A DNA stretch of 64,000 bases from Anaerosalibacter massiliensis (lineage in GTDB: Bacteria; Bacillota; Clostridia; Tissierellales; Sporanaerobacteraceae). Below are positions 29,490 to 38,616 of the stretch, piece after piece (the stretch's first letter is position 1; every line of letters begins with the position of its first letter). The notes below the pieces were generated by a model. It was not told where the DNA came from, made no database searches, and saw nothing but the letters and a program-made list of their open reading frames with translations. The position numbers were made by a program, and so were the translations under genes. The stretch is taken from NCBI GenBank assembly GCA_000751555.1, contig CCEZ01000049.1, forward strand, positions 248,001-312,000. Direction: 5' to 3'.

Positions 29490-29713
29490 AAGCAAAACAA
29501 GTTATTGGTCTAGGTGCATATCAGCAAGAAGGGTAAAGCTAAATAGCCTTTAGCATCTACAACCTCTTCTGCACAAGCTGGAACGATATTTATAATTTCT
29601 TTTATAACCCCATCTTGAAAAACCAAACAAACTTACTTTATTTTTGTTACAACGGTGTTTTTAGCAATTTTTTCTCTATCTATTTCTAATAATACATTCT
29701 TAATCCGACTCAT
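29490..29713 (-). pseudogene. N-terminal fragment of an amidohydrolase (cytosine-deaminase-like)
   Basis: ATG at 29713 begins MSRIKNVLLEIDREKIAKNT, then a stop, then VFQDGVIKEIINIVP and EEVVDAKGYLALPS, followed out of frame by ADMHLDQ. The pattern (short strand, dGxI..I, VDAKGyLalPsf.DmHxHLD) is the start of metal-dependent amidohydrolases of the cytosine deaminase/atrazine hydrolase type. The metal-binding barrel is missing. It follows the deiminase gene, which may once have shared a nitrogen-scavenging operon. Confidence 0.5.
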
Positions 29714-29750
29714 TAATATTCTACCTCTAGTCTTTCGAATGCTTGAAAAA

Positions 29751-30983
29751 TCATACCTGTTGTGCAAATGGGACATTGCGCGTATGGCAATGGATTCCAC
29801 CGCCATACAAGTTTAGTGCCAACGGGTTAATCTGTATAATACGACGGTTAGGAAATGCAGTTTGCAGAACCTGCAGTGCCTGTTCGTCTTTTTCCCTGAT
29901 TCGTTCCGACATTCCTTCCTCATAATATTTCTGAGCAACTACTACGTTATTAGCAATCAGAAAATTGCAATAGCTGAGTGCTGGCAGAACGTTAATCGGA
30001 CCGTCAGGAAAGGGAGTTACATCTAACAGCACCTTATGTTCCCTCCAAAGGTTATATGCGTCATCTTCTGGATAGAGGTCTATATAGATTGGCTCAGGCA
30101 CAGGCATTTTCAGAATACGGAAAGGCTGCCCATCCTTATTACAAGCAGTCTTTACCACATCATATGCTCGGTCCAACCGTTCTTTGTCCAGAGCGTGTAG
30201 CTTACTTTCACGGGCTTCTTCCTCGGAAATGTGTGCAATTAAAATAGTATCGGTGTTGGCAAAACGGCAGATCTCATCAATGTGTCCGTTGGCAGAAGCA
30301 GAACGGAAAGAGCGGAATGTGCCGTCGGCAGAAGGGATTGGCCCGGAATAAGCATATTCATCGGCATAGGAACATTGCGGAAGCCAAATAATCTGCTCCA
30401 GATTAAATACCCTTTTCAGCTCCTGTTCCACCTCCATTACGGTCTTGCCAGGATTACGTTTATCTACCTCCGTTTCCTGTATTGCCATCATTACACCACA
30501 TCCATTGAATTCTCGATCGCCACCCTCGCTGATCAGTTCAGAGTATCGTGTATTTTCAATTCCGATGCATTTGGCATGAAATTCACTGAATCCTTGTAAT
30601 AGGTGAGAAAGCTCATCATCCTCCGGATAGTATCCATACATGTCAAAACGGAAGTCAACCCTTGCACGGCTTCCAAGATCACCTATCATAACTTCAGCAC
30701 CAAAATCACGCGGATAGATGATAGGGGAGGGGAATATTACAAATCGAATTAATGCAGTATCAACCCCTTGTCTATCCAATTCCTGTTTTGCACGTTTTTG
30801 CACTTTCTCATCATAGCAGCAAACGATGACTTCTACTTCTCCCATCAATGCTAGTACCACTTGAGCACTAACTATATCTGTACTTAACTTTCTGGTTGCA
30901 TTGGCGCACGGTGGCCAGATGATTAGCACAGATTCTTGTTTTTCAAATTCTCCTACAGTTCTAAAATTTTCCATTATATTCAT
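29751..30983 (-). CDS. agmatine deiminase / peptidylarginine deiminase (PAD_porph) family protein
   Basis: A 410-aa guanidino-group hydrolase. Expected catalytic residues are present: Asp93 (YPRDFG), the EGGDREFNGCG turn at 153-163, His234-x-Asp236 (NGHIDE) and the nucleophile Cys399 (GGGIHCHT). Differences from classical AguA are seen: PRDFGA instead of PRDTGP, and HTRNVP after the Cys instead of the usual TQQxP, so the substrate may not be agmatine. AAGGAGATG precedes the start. It is transcribed from a MerR-type promoter and lies downstream of a 29-codon ORF, divergent from the merR-like gene. Higher GC than flanks suggests acquisition by transfer. Confidence 0.85.
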   Translation of the reverse strand: MNIMENFRTVGEFEKQESVLIIWPPCANATRKLSTDIVSAQVVLALMGEVEVIVCCYDEKVQKRAKQELDRQGVDTALIRFVIFPSPIIYPRDFGAEVMIGDLGSRARVDFRFDMYGYYPEDDELSHLLQGFSEFHAKCIGIENTRYSELISEGGDREFNGCGVMMAIQETEVDKRNPGKTVMEVEQELKRVFNLEQIIWLPQCSYADEYAYSGPIPSADGTFRSFRSASANGHIDEICRFANTDTILIAHISEEEARESKLHALDKERLDRAYDVVKTACNKDGQPFRILKMPVPEPIYIDLYPEDDAYNLWREHKVLLDVTPFPDGPINVLPALSYCNFLIANNVVVAQKYYEEGMSERIREKDEQALQVLQTAFPNRRIIQINPLALNLYGGGIHCHTRNVPFAQQV

Positions 30984-31003
30984 CTCCTTTTTAATTATTT
31001 CTA

Positions 31004-31093
31004 TTACAATATGAAAGACGGCAGTTTCCGGAGAAACCGTAAAGCATACTGTAATATGAGAGGTCCAGTGTTAACATATAGCTTCATCTCCAT
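31004..31093 (-). CDS. small ORF, 29 aa, between the MerR-type promoter and the deiminase
   Basis: ATG at 31093 with GGAGAGGAG about 12 nt upstream; the product begins MEMKLYVNTGPLILQYALRF and ends LRKLPSFIL. It is hydrophobic/cationic and could form an amphipathic helix with two arginines. It ends 21 nt before the deiminase start. It may be a leader peptide, a small membrane peptide or a chance ORF; its position at the head of a regulated transcript makes translation plausible. Confidence 0.4.
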   Translation of the reverse strand: MEMKLYVNTGPLILQYALRFLRKLPSFIL

Positions 31094-31144
31094 AATGTAA
31101 AAACTCCTCTCCTTTTATTGTTGCAATTTTTTTTAACAATATGT

Positions 31145-31175
31145 ATTATATAGTATGGAGTAACTCCATAGTCAA
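31145..31175 (-). promoter_or_regulatory. MerR-type promoter with 19-bp spacer and central dyad
   Basis: Minus strand: -35 TTGACT, a 19-bp spacer containing the perfect dyad ATGGAG-TTA-CTCCAT, then -10 TATAAT. The over-long 19-bp spacer holding a palindrome is the hallmark of promoters activated by MerR-family proteins through DNA untwisting. The divergent MerR gene starts 12 bp away, with the same dyad over its own 5' leader, so autoregulation is also likely. Confidence 0.85.
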
Positions 31176-31187
31176 GGAGGAAAATAA

Positions 31188-32003
31188 ATGGATAAAAATA
31201 AATTAAAAACCTTTACAACTGGAGAATTTGCGCAAAGATTTGGAATAAAAAAGGATACCTTATACTATTACGACCGAATCGGTTTATTCCATCCAGCGGG
31301 AGTGAATGACAATGGATATCGGTATTATACGGTTCCACAGCTTGATGTTTTCTGGATGATTCAATCTTTGAGAGAGCTTAACTTTCCTTTGAAAACATTG
31401 AAACACTATCTCAATGCGCACTCGCCAGAAGAGTTAATTGCACTTTCCAAGGGACAACTCAGCCGAGTAAAGCAGGAAATAAGAAAGTTAGAACAAATTC
31501 ACTGGCTATTAAGCAGCATCGTCACATATTCGGAGGAAGCCCTCAGCGCTCCCTTGGATGAAATCTCTCTCATGGAGCTTCCGGCGGAGCCTGTTTTATA
31601 TAGCGATCCAATCCCCCAGGAGATTGATATCATCAGTGGCGAGGAGTGGTTTAACTATTATGATCACTTTTTGAAAAAAACGGAACTAAAAGGCCCAGCT
31701 TATGTCGGATCTATTGTAAGCCAGGAAGATCTGCTGACGGGAAGATTTGAAAGGGTTGATCGGCTGTTTGTCCGTATGGACAATGCGGATGCCGAGTTGA
31801 AGCCGGCAGGACTTTATGCGGTCACTTACCATAAGGGCCCATATGAATCAGTATTGGAGGTCTATGAGCCCTTTCTTCGGCAGCTTAAAGAGCAGGGACT
31901 GACCGTATGTGGCGATGCCTATGAGGAATATCTATTGGGTAAATTGTCCGTTCAAAATCAGACTGATTTTATTTTTAAAATCAGTTTAGCTGTACACAAA
32001 TAA
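31188..32003 (+). CDS. MerR-family regulator with GyrI-like effector domain
   Basis: A 271-aa activator. N-terminal winged helix-turn-helix (TTGEFAQRFGIKKDTLYYYDR, then NGYRYYTVPQLDVF), a coiled-coil dimerisation helix (about 80-120) and a C-terminal effector-binding domain (about 145-271, with YAVTYHKGPYESVLEVYEPF). This is the BmrR/TipA-like layout that senses drugs or cationic lipophiles. GGAGG lies 6-7 nt before the ATG. Divergent from the deiminase, which it very probably controls. No metal-binding Cys cluster is seen, so metal sensing is unlikely. Confidence 0.9.
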   Translation: MDKNKLKTFTTGEFAQRFGIKKDTLYYYDRIGLFHPAGVNDNGYRYYTVPQLDVFWMIQSLRELNFPLKTLKHYLNAHSPEELIALSKGQLSRVKQEIRKLEQIHWLLSSIVTYSEEALSAPLDEISLMELPAEPVLYSDPIPQEIDIISGEEWFNYYDHFLKKTELKGPAYVGSIVSQEDLLTGRFERVDRLFVRMDNADAELKPAGLYAVTYHKGPYESVLEVYEPFLRQLKEQGLTVCGDAYEEYLLGKLSVQNQTDFIFKISLAVHK

Positions 32004-32187
32004 AGGCTGAATTCGCAGATTTCAATATTGCAATCGTGTTGAAGCCATAAAAAGCAGGGCAGGTCTGCGTTTGAGAGCCTATCCTGCGCAGATATAGTGC
32101 TAAGTACTGCAAATATTGAAAACAATCTCAGATTAACATCTCAAACTTCAAGAATCTCTCAGTTAATCATAATAGATACTATATTTA

Positions 32188-32275
32188 CCTCTTTAGCACT
32201 TGAAAATGATAAAATACAGGATGAGGTTGAAAATACTAAAAGATTATTTAAAAAATATCAGTATTACTGTGATTA
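32188..32275 (+). pseudogene. short coding remnant, unrecognised
   Basis: An open stretch reads TIFTSLALENDKIQDEVENT then KRLFKKYQYYCD-stop on the plus strand with no start. Probably the 3' end of a lost gene. The 32004-32768 interval otherwise holds only a hairpin (32402-32439) and an IS-end remnant (32568-32645). Confidence 0.25.
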
Positions 32276-32401
32276 AAATATTTCAAGATAAAAGATTATA
32301 AGCAAATAATTAAGCTGTATAATTATATTTTAAATTTTCTTTTTCATAATTCATATTTTTTAGACCTAATAAATATTTGAATATTTTCAAACATAATAAA
32401 A

Positions 32402-32439
32402 AAATGGATGTTATTTTCTATAAAAAATAACATCCATTT
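32402..32439 (-). terminator. terminator hairpin, possibly for the lipoprotein gene at 32769
   Basis: Perfect stem of about 16 bp (AAATGGATGTTATTTT and complement) with a 4-6 nt loop; the minus strand continues with a T-run (TTTTTTTATTATG). It lies 330 nt downstream of the lipoprotein stop. Confidence 0.6.
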
Positions 32440-32567
32440 ATACTAAAATCCTTTATATCTGAACTTTTCAATAATATAAATTATCCCTTACTAAGGTTAT
32501 AATATACCAGTAACTAGTGAAAATTACCTAAATGAAGAAATCAAAGGTAAAATTATTATTATGCTTA

Positions 32568-32645
32568 ATGTTAGTCTAATATTATAGACACAGTTTTTCG
32601 AACACTATAAAACATAGTTAAAAAGAGAGTATCTAATTTACAAAT
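32568..32645 (+). mobile_element. solo left-end remnant of the IS3-family element
   Basis: The sequence TGTTAGTCTAATATTATAGACACAG and following ATAAAACATAGTTAAAAAGAGAGT aligns with the left end and orfA leader at 15028-15095, with substitutions. No transposase sequence follows. A relic. Confidence 0.5.
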
Positions 32646-32768
32646 TAATACATAAGTACTTCACTACAATCTAAATCTTATCTCCTAACTTTACTTTTAT
32701 TTAGCATAAATAGAATTTATCTTTTATTCTATGATTAAGGGATATATTACACCACTTATACCAAATAC

Positions 32769-33242
32769 TCATTCCTCCCCATTAACTCTAACATTGGCAT
32801 CAGTATCAGCTTTAATTTTTAAACTTCCTTTAGCATCTTTACCAACTGCCTTAACTCTGTACTTTCCACTTTCCAGGGTAGTTGTATAGTCTCCATTTCC
32901 TTCCCCCTCAATTATTATTTCAAATTCATTATTTGGATTAATGAATACTAATTTTAGTTTGCCTCTATTAACCTTTGTATTATATGTAAGAGTTAGTTCT
33001 TCCTTCCCATCAGAATTAATCTCCATAATAGTATCAGTACCAGAAAATGTTTTAAAATTCATTTCAAATTCAGAATTTTTCCCTTCACTGTTTCTAAAGA
33101 GATAATTAAATGAATCATAACTCTCAACTATTGCTTCATTGTCATTGTATAATTTAGCTTTTTCATTGTTTGATTGTCCTTCACCACAACCACTTAAACA
33201 TACCATAGATCCAATAATAATTATTAAAACTAATTTTTTCAT
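32769..33242 (-). CDS. predicted lipoprotein of unknown function
   Basis: A 157-aa exported lipoprotein: signal peptide KKLVLIIIIGSMVC, lipobox CLSGC with the lipidated Cys near residue 19. The mature part has alternating polar/hydrophobic strands (KLKLVFINPNNEFEIIIEGE, then GDYTTTLESGKYRVKAVGKD), suggesting a small beta-sandwich domain like those in surface-anchored proteins of Firmicutes. Monocistronic. No catalytic residue is evident. Confidence 0.7.
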   Translation of the reverse strand: MKKLVLIIIIGSMVCLSGCGEGQSNNEKAKLYNDNEAIVESYDSFNYLFRNSEGKNSEFEMNFKTFSGTDTIMEINSDGKEELTLTYNTKVNRGKLKLVFINPNNEFEIIIEGEGNGDYTTTLESGKYRVKAVGKDAKGSLKIKADTDANVRVNGEE

Positions 33243-33358
33243 TGCCCCACTCTCTCTTCGTTATTATTTTGTACCATTATTCTATAATACTACTATTTGA
33301 TTTTTATTTAAATAGGAAATTATATATTTTTGAATCTTGGATCTTTTTAGCAAAAAAT

Positions 33359-33392
33359 AATGGCAAGACCCTCATTCTGGGATCTTGCCATT
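33359..33392. terminator. bidirectional hairpin in the lipoprotein/DUF5692 intergenic region
   Basis: Stem AATGGCAAGA/TCTTGCCATT with an inner CCC/GGG pair around the loop; A/T-rich tracts on both sides (TTATTTTTTGC on the minus strand). It sits between divergent genes, where no terminator is needed, so it may be left from a lost gene. Confidence 0.5.
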
Positions 33393-33611
33393 ATTTAGTT
33401 TACATAGCGATATTATTTACTTTATGATGTGAATTATATAAATATAATTCCATATATGTATAATATTCTTAAATATTTGTTAATTAGTACCGAATATTAA
33501 TAATTAGTTATTTTTCTTTTTACTGTTAAATTTTAGTTGTATTACCATATAAACTAATATATAATATATATATTGATAATTATATAACAAACAAATTAGG
33601 AGGGACTGCAT

Positions 33612-34655
33612 ATGTTTACGTTTAATTACTCCGAAGGAGCAACTATATTTTCAGCTTGGGGGATGTGGTTTATAGTATTTGCTGCATTGTTTCTATTCAA
33701 TGAATTTTCAAGAAGATCAAAAACAGGTGCATTTATTAGTTTTATAATTTTACCCACAGTTTTGTCGATACTTTGGTTTACGGTTCTAAAAGAAAAAACT
33801 TATACTGATTGGTTTCATTTAGCAAAAGTTTATTCTGCTACTGCAGGATGTATAGGATTCTGGTTTATAAGACACTATAAGAAAAAAGACAAAAATACAG
33901 GAGAAGTTTTATGGCGTCTTTCTGAAAAAAAAGTAGCTCTTATTTTCCCACCATTAATTCTTGCCATTAATATCATAGAGGCTGTAACCCGTGATTTCCA
34001 AGTTGGTAGCCTTGGCCTTATGAAAGACTTATTTGAGGGTGAAATCATGATGAGTGGTCCATGGAATTATATGAATGGTATTGCAGGTATTCTTAATATT
34101 ATAACTATTACTGGATGGTTTGGAATTGTCATAAGAAAGAAAACAGAAAATGATAAAAGTATGGATATGTTATGGCCTGATATGATGTGGTTCTGGATAG
34201 TAGCTTATGATATATGGAACTTTGCATATACCTATAATTGCTTACCAGGTCATGCATGGTATTGTGGTTTTGCACTGTTACTTGCACCAACTCTTTGTGC
34301 TTTTACATTAGGAAAAGGTGCATGGCTACAACATAGAGCACATACTTTAGCAATTTGGTGCATGTTTGCACAAACATTTCCACATTTTCAGGATCAAGGG
34401 AAATATCAAGTAATGTCAACATATAATCCAAAAATCTACTTTATTGTAAGTTTCCTTGCACTAGTAGTTAACATTGCTGTATTTGCATATATGATTTATA
34501 AAATTGTAACTACAAAAAGAAACCCATATCTTAAAGAACTTTATACAGATTTACCTAGATATCAAGAAATTAAATCTCTTGGAGAACCTTCAATATTTGA
34601 TTCTGAAACTTCATCAACAAAATCAAATAAACAATATTCTGAAACTTATAAATAA
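33612..34655 (+). CDS. DUF5692 family multi-pass membrane protein
   Basis: A 347-aa integral membrane protein with about eight or nine hydrophobic helices and a polar C-terminal tail (SETSSTKSNKQYSETYK). AGGAGGGA precedes the ATG. Conserved-looking aromatic and His-rich segments such as MMWFWIVAYDIWNFAYTYNC, LPGHAWYCGFALLLAPTLCA and WLQHRAHTLAIWCMFAQTFP face the membrane core. The resemblance is to DUF5692, for which I know no function. Monocistronic with a strong terminator 230 nt downstream. Confidence 0.75.
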   Translation: MFTFNYSEGATIFSAWGMWFIVFAALFLFNEFSRRSKTGAFISFIILPTVLSILWFTVLKEKTYTDWFHLAKVYSATAGCIGFWFIRHYKKKDKNTGEVLWRLSEKKVALIFPPLILAINIIEAVTRDFQVGSLGLMKDLFEGEIMMSGPWNYMNGIAGILNIITITGWFGIVIRKKTENDKSMDMLWPDMMWFWIVAYDIWNFAYTYNCLPGHAWYCGFALLLAPTLCAFTLGKGAWLQHRAHTLAIWCMFAQTFPHFQDQGKYQVMSTYNPKIYFIVSFLALVVNIAVFAYMIYKIVTTKRNPYLKELYTDLPRYQEIKSLGEPSIFDSETSSTKSNKQYSETYK

Positions 34656-34884
34656 AATACAGATTAAATATGACCAGTATTAACAACTAAAAATTTCTAT
34701 GCAATAATACCTTTATACATTAATAGGAGGAATTATCTCAAGTAAAATATGAATATAGAAGACTTTGAATTGAACGTAAATATCCAACCATAGTATATTA
34801 AATTATCAATAATAAAAAATAAGTTTCTAAGCTAGTACTGGTTATTAATACTTAACTTTTTATATTTAAACATATACTTTTACT

Positions 34885-34909
34885 AAGGGGATAGCTTTGC
34901 TATCCCCTT
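34885..34909 (+). terminator. Rho-independent terminator of the DUF5692 gene
   Basis: AAGGGGATAGC-TTT-GCTATCCCCTT, an 11-bp perfect stem with a 3-nt loop, followed by TACATTT. The T-run is short but the stem is GC-rich. Between 34656 and 34884 only a ribosome-site-like AGGAGG and a 14-codon ORF (from 34749) are seen. Confidence 0.65.
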
Positions 34910-35059
34910 TACATTTGCAGAAAATTTAATAAAGTTTTGGTAGATTAAATATAAAAGTCAAAGATAGGAATAATAATTGTAAGCATTAAAAGGTGGATCT
35001 AAATCCTACTAATATTGCATTAAAAACATTATTATATTATGTTAAATGCCACACTAGCA

Positions 35060-35660
35060 CCTCCATAAACACCTATATTAATGCTTCGCCATTTCTCCAA
35101 TTTTTTCTAATATAGGATGCAAACTCGTTTTTATCATTTTTGTCAATCATATCTTGTGGAAAATAAACTTGGCTAGGTTGATAAGTTTACTTCTCACAAG
35201 CTCTATCAACACATCGGTCTGCAACAACTTCAAACCATCATAATCATTTGCTATAAGTTCAATATATACAGCATAATGAAGAAGTGGCTCTCTGTTTCTG
35301 TGCATAGTAGAAATAAGGGTAACTACATCTTGTAAATTGCTTTCAGCTGTTACAGTTTGCTGTAAATCATTAGTGTTAGCTGTATTCATACAATTTTTAT
35401 TGGCCACATTATGAATGATTTTCTTTTCCTCTGAGGGAGTTACCTGTCTTGTATAGATTCGTAAAGTGACTCCATCTTTTTTCTCCTAAATTGTGGAGAA
35501 TTGTCTGTTCATTAGTATTTGTAGGATATTCTCGAAGTGCCCATACACAACGAAATGTATTGTCACAGATGAAGTGATCAGCATTAAATCTAATAATAGA
35601 TGGGGCAATCATATCGAGGAATTCTTGGATGCGGACATCTTCTTGCAGTAGTAAACTAAA
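35060..35660 (-). pseudogene. fragment of a VirB4/TraE-like conjugation ATPase (ICE remnant)
   Basis: Two frames together give FLDMIAPSIIRFNADHFICD, RCVWALREYPTNTNEQTILH then GVTLRIYTRQVTPSEEKKII and NTNDLQQTVTAESNLQDVVT. This is the N-terminal part of the VirB4-like ATPase of Tn1549/Tn916-type conjugative elements. One extra A in an A-run near 35480 shifts the frame and a further break follows near 35150. The Walker motifs are not present. A relic of an integrated conjugative element. Confidence 0.8.
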
Positions 35661-35864
35661 TTTTATTTTTCTTTTCTGAATTTGGTTATTATAGTAAAAA
35701 CATCACTTGTTATGATGGCTTTAGGAGAAGACAGCTTGCAACTTTATGGTATAATTATTTACAGACAGACTGATTGGATTTATCCTAACTCATCAAAAAG
35801 GGCATTGGCTGTCAAACCAGATCGCTGCTAAGGTGCTATCCTGTTTATAAGGAGGTGCTTAAAT

Positions 35865-36773
35865 ATGCACGCATGGGAACAAATACAATTAACCGTGGAC
35901 TATATTGAGGAACATCTTTCAGAGTAAATAAAAATTGAAAACTTGGCAAAGCTTGCTTCACTCTCTCAGTTTTATTATCAGAGGCTATTCAGCCGATTGG
36001 TTAAAAAGCCTGTAAACGAGTATATCAAGTTGCGCCGCCTTGCAAAAGCATCCGAAGCTTTACTAGATAAAAATAAGCGAATTCTGGATATTGCCTTAGA
36101 TTTTGGATTTTCCTCTCATGAGACCCTTACACGTTCCTTTAAAAATGCGTTTGGGATGACGCCTAAGGAATATCGTACTGACCCCGTCCGGCTTAACAAT
36201 TTTGTAAAACCACAGTTGCTTTTGAATTACACGCTTATTGATGAAAATATGCCGTTGATTGTTGATGGAATCGTCCTTGAAATTACACGGCGAAAAATTT
36301 TATCTCCTCAATTTTTCATTGGACTTACAGCAGAAGAACCTATTTATCAAATGCCTGGCGGCGGTGAAACCGGTGTAGACACACTCGGAGAATTGTGGGA
36401 CGCTTTCCACCAAAGCAAATCCATCATTAGGGAATTAAAAGCAGATGGCGATGAGCTTGGAGTTGCCTATCCTGGGACAAAGGAAGGCTATTACCGCTAT
36501 TTTGCTGGTGCCGAAGCTGTTTCAAATGAACCAGTTAAAGGCTACACTTCCTGGGAATTGCCCAAAGGTGAATATATTGTCTGCTCTTTTGAAGCAGAGG
36601 ATTTTGAACATCTCGTTATGGATGCAGTGTACAAGGCTCATAAGTATATATTTGAAACATGGCTTCCGAATCACAAGCTTGCTACTAAGCCTTTTACAGT
36701 GGAACGCTATACCAGCCATAGTCCAAATACAACCAACATGGAAATATGGGTTTTACCTGTAACTTTAGAATAA
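35865..36773 (+). pseudogene. AraC-family regulator with GyrI-like domain, early nonsense codon
   Basis: AAGGAGG precedes the ATG at 35865; the product begins MHAWEQIQLTVDYIEEHLSE and meets a TAA at 35925-35927, then continues in the same frame IKIENLAKLASLSQFYYQRL through two helix-turn-helix motifs (FGFSSHETLTRSFKNAFGMT) and an effector domain ending NTTNMEIWVLPVTLE. Only one codon is wrong (a residue like Asp/Asn expected). A shorter protein could start at an internal codon near 35943 but would lack the first helix of the DNA-binding domain. Higher GC content than flanks. Confidence 0.8.
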
Positions 36774-36807
36774 GCAGATAATTTTCCGTTGTGGAGGTGA
36801 AGTTCAT

Positions 36808-37233
36808 ATGGAGTGGAACAAACTTTACAATTCGTATAATCCGCCTACGATAGATGACATCAATGAATACATTAATAGCAAGCTTTGGCAAGATTTAAAT
36901 GCCTTTTTGCAAAATGCCTACCGTATTCAACCCAAGCTCTCCTACAGTAAATGTTCGATGCAACCGGGATGGAATGTCAAATACCAGAAAAATGGGAAAT
37001 CGTTATGCACACTTTATCCAATGGAAGGCTATTTTATTGTTCTTCTGGTAATCGGCAATAAAGAAGTTCATCAAGCCGAGAATATAATACATTTGTGCAG
37101 TAGATACACGCAGGACTTATATCAAAAGACTGCCTTTTCCACCGTTGGAAGTTGGCTGATGATAAATGTTACCGACCGTCTCATTCTAGATGATGTAATC
37201 AATTTAGTGCAAATAAAAGCAAAATCAAAATAA
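36808..37233 (+). CDS. DUF3788 family protein
   Basis: A 141-aa protein: N-terminal YNPPTIDDINEYINSKLWQD, a central CSMQPGWNVKYQKNGKSLCT and a C-terminal IHLCSRYTQDLYQKTAFSTV. The pattern WNVKYkk.GKslCtlyp is that of the DUF3788 family, with no established function, often encoded next to AraC/GyrI-type regulators. GGAGGTG precedes the ATG and it starts 34 nt after the AraC-like gene, so the two form an operon ending at the hairpin at 37259. Confidence 0.8.
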   Translation: MEWNKLYNSYNPPTIDDINEYINSKLWQDLNAFLQNAYRIQPKLSYSKCSMQPGWNVKYQKNGKSLCTLYPMEGYFIVLLVIGNKEVHQAENIIHLCSRYTQDLYQKTAFSTVGSWLMINVTDRLILDDVINLVQIKAKSK

Positions 37234-37258
37234 TCTACTAGCTAGTACCAAATAAATG

Positions 37259-37295
37259 AAAAGAGAGGCATAGTTCAATTCGCTGCTTCTCTTTT
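37259..37295 (+). terminator. terminator of the AraC-like/DUF3788 operon
   Basis: Stem AAAAGAGAgGCA / TGCtTCTCTTTT (one mismatch) with a 13-nt loop, followed by TTTTCC, 25 nt past the DUF3788 stop. Confidence 0.65.
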
Positions 37296-37422
37296 TCCTA
37301 TCTCCATAGAGTTGTTGTTTTATCTTCTATAAGTTACATGTAGAGATATTCTCTTATGCTGTCATGTTTATCATAGTGCCTTATTAGACCTCTTTGCGCT
37401 TCTTCTGGCAGATTGTTTTTTT

Positions 37423-37863
37423 CTATTGTATTAAAACTATTTCATAACTATCTAATTCCTCTGGATTATCTGCTGTTTCATAATACCCATAATCATTTTC
37501 CACAACATATGTGGTAACTCTAAGAGTCATATATAGCTTTAAAGTCTTTACTTCCCTTGACTTAGGAATTACCACACTAAGATTTTCAAACAATAAATTT
37601 GAAAGTTTTTCATTATAACCACGATAAGAAAGGTATCCCTTATTTGAAAATGCACCTATTTCATGAGCATTTTTTTCTCCTCCATATCTTTTAAAGTCAA
37701 TGTATTTCTCTAGATTTTCATCATATTCAAAATGTCCTGATTTACAAATCATATATCTGCTATAACTTTCAGTATTTTTTATTTCATCATATAGTTCAAA
37801 TTCATACATAGAGTCTGCAAGTGCAAAGATTTTATTAACAGTTCTTGGCTTTATATAGTCCAT
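37423..37863 (-). CDS. hypothetical protein
   Basis: A 146-aa ORF of unrecognised family, rich in Tyr and charged residues (MDYIKPRTVNKIFALADSMY at the N-terminus, TLRVTTYVVENDYGYYETAD near the end). Not membrane-bound and with no signal peptide. It starts just after the decayed HipA-like gene on the same strand and lacks a convincing ribosome site, so it may itself be a detached piece of a larger gene. Confidence 0.45.
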   Translation of the reverse strand: MDYIKPRTVNKIFALADSMYEFELYDEIKNTESYSRYMICKSGHFEYDENLEKYIDFKRYGGEKNAHEIGAFSNKGYLSYRGYNEKLSNLLFENLSVVIPKSREVKTLKLYMTLRVTTYVVENDYGYYETADNPEELDSYEIVLIQ

Positions 37864-37989
37864 AAGTTTTTAAAAATATCTTATATTATTACTGCCCATT
37901 TCTTTATATTGCTTTGCTAAATCATTTAGTCTAGTTACATTTGTATCTCTTAGACTAAAATAAGGTCCACACAAAACTGTTTCATGTGT

Positions 37990-38520
37990 TTTTATATAAG
38001 TCCAATTAACTCTTTGTCTGTAATTCAGTCATAATTTAAAATAGATTATCATTTTTAGGGTATAGCATATAGATATATCCATTACTTGTATATAACAACA
38101 AAGAGATGACCCATTATCATATAAAGGATAAGGCCTAATGTTTTCATCCCTTTGTAAAATAGCCCAATTATTTTGATACCTATCTATATTCCCTACTAAA
38201 AATAGGTTCTTTAAAAACTCTTTTTGAAAATCATACTCTTGAAGAAAATTTAAAATCATTTCTAATGAATAACATTCCCTCTTTCTTCATCATATAAACA
38301 ATCCGGAGCATAATTCGGGTAATATTTATTGATTAATCATATTCCCTCTGTTAAATTTTCATCTTTTTTATTTATTCTATAACTTAAAGAACCCACTCTT
38401 GAATCATATACCCTATATCTATTTTCATACATTAAATATTGATATGAAATATTAGCCTTTGGCATTGAGATCCTGCATATCTAATATTTCATATTCTAAA
38501 ACCTATACATTTATTTATAA
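37990..38520 (-). pseudogene. degenerate HipA-like kinase gene
   Basis: Several frames carry pieces: ANISYQYLMYENRYRVYDSR, LINKYYPNYAPDCLYDEERG, then KNLFLVGNIDRYQNNWAILQ followed by IRPYPLYDNGSSLCCYI, and RVNWTYIKTHETVLCGPYFS further on. The pair N-x-D-R-x-x-N-N-W and PLYDNGSSL is the catalytic/metal-binding loop pattern of HipA/CtkA-like kinases (D-R-H-x-x-N and D-x-G). Multiple stops and frameshifts exclude function. Confidence 0.55.
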
Positions 38521-38616
38521 ATAATCCAAAATATAATAATTGTCATTTTCAAATTCTATTTATAGTAATTTAACTTTTTATTTTGCATCAGAATTATTTC
38601 AATCTGGTCCTTTATA

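Noticed and set aside
33242-33427. 61-aa plus-strand ORF upstream of DUF5692
   Set aside because: Overlaps the lipoprotein promoter and a hairpin, no ribosome site, no conservation-like pattern.
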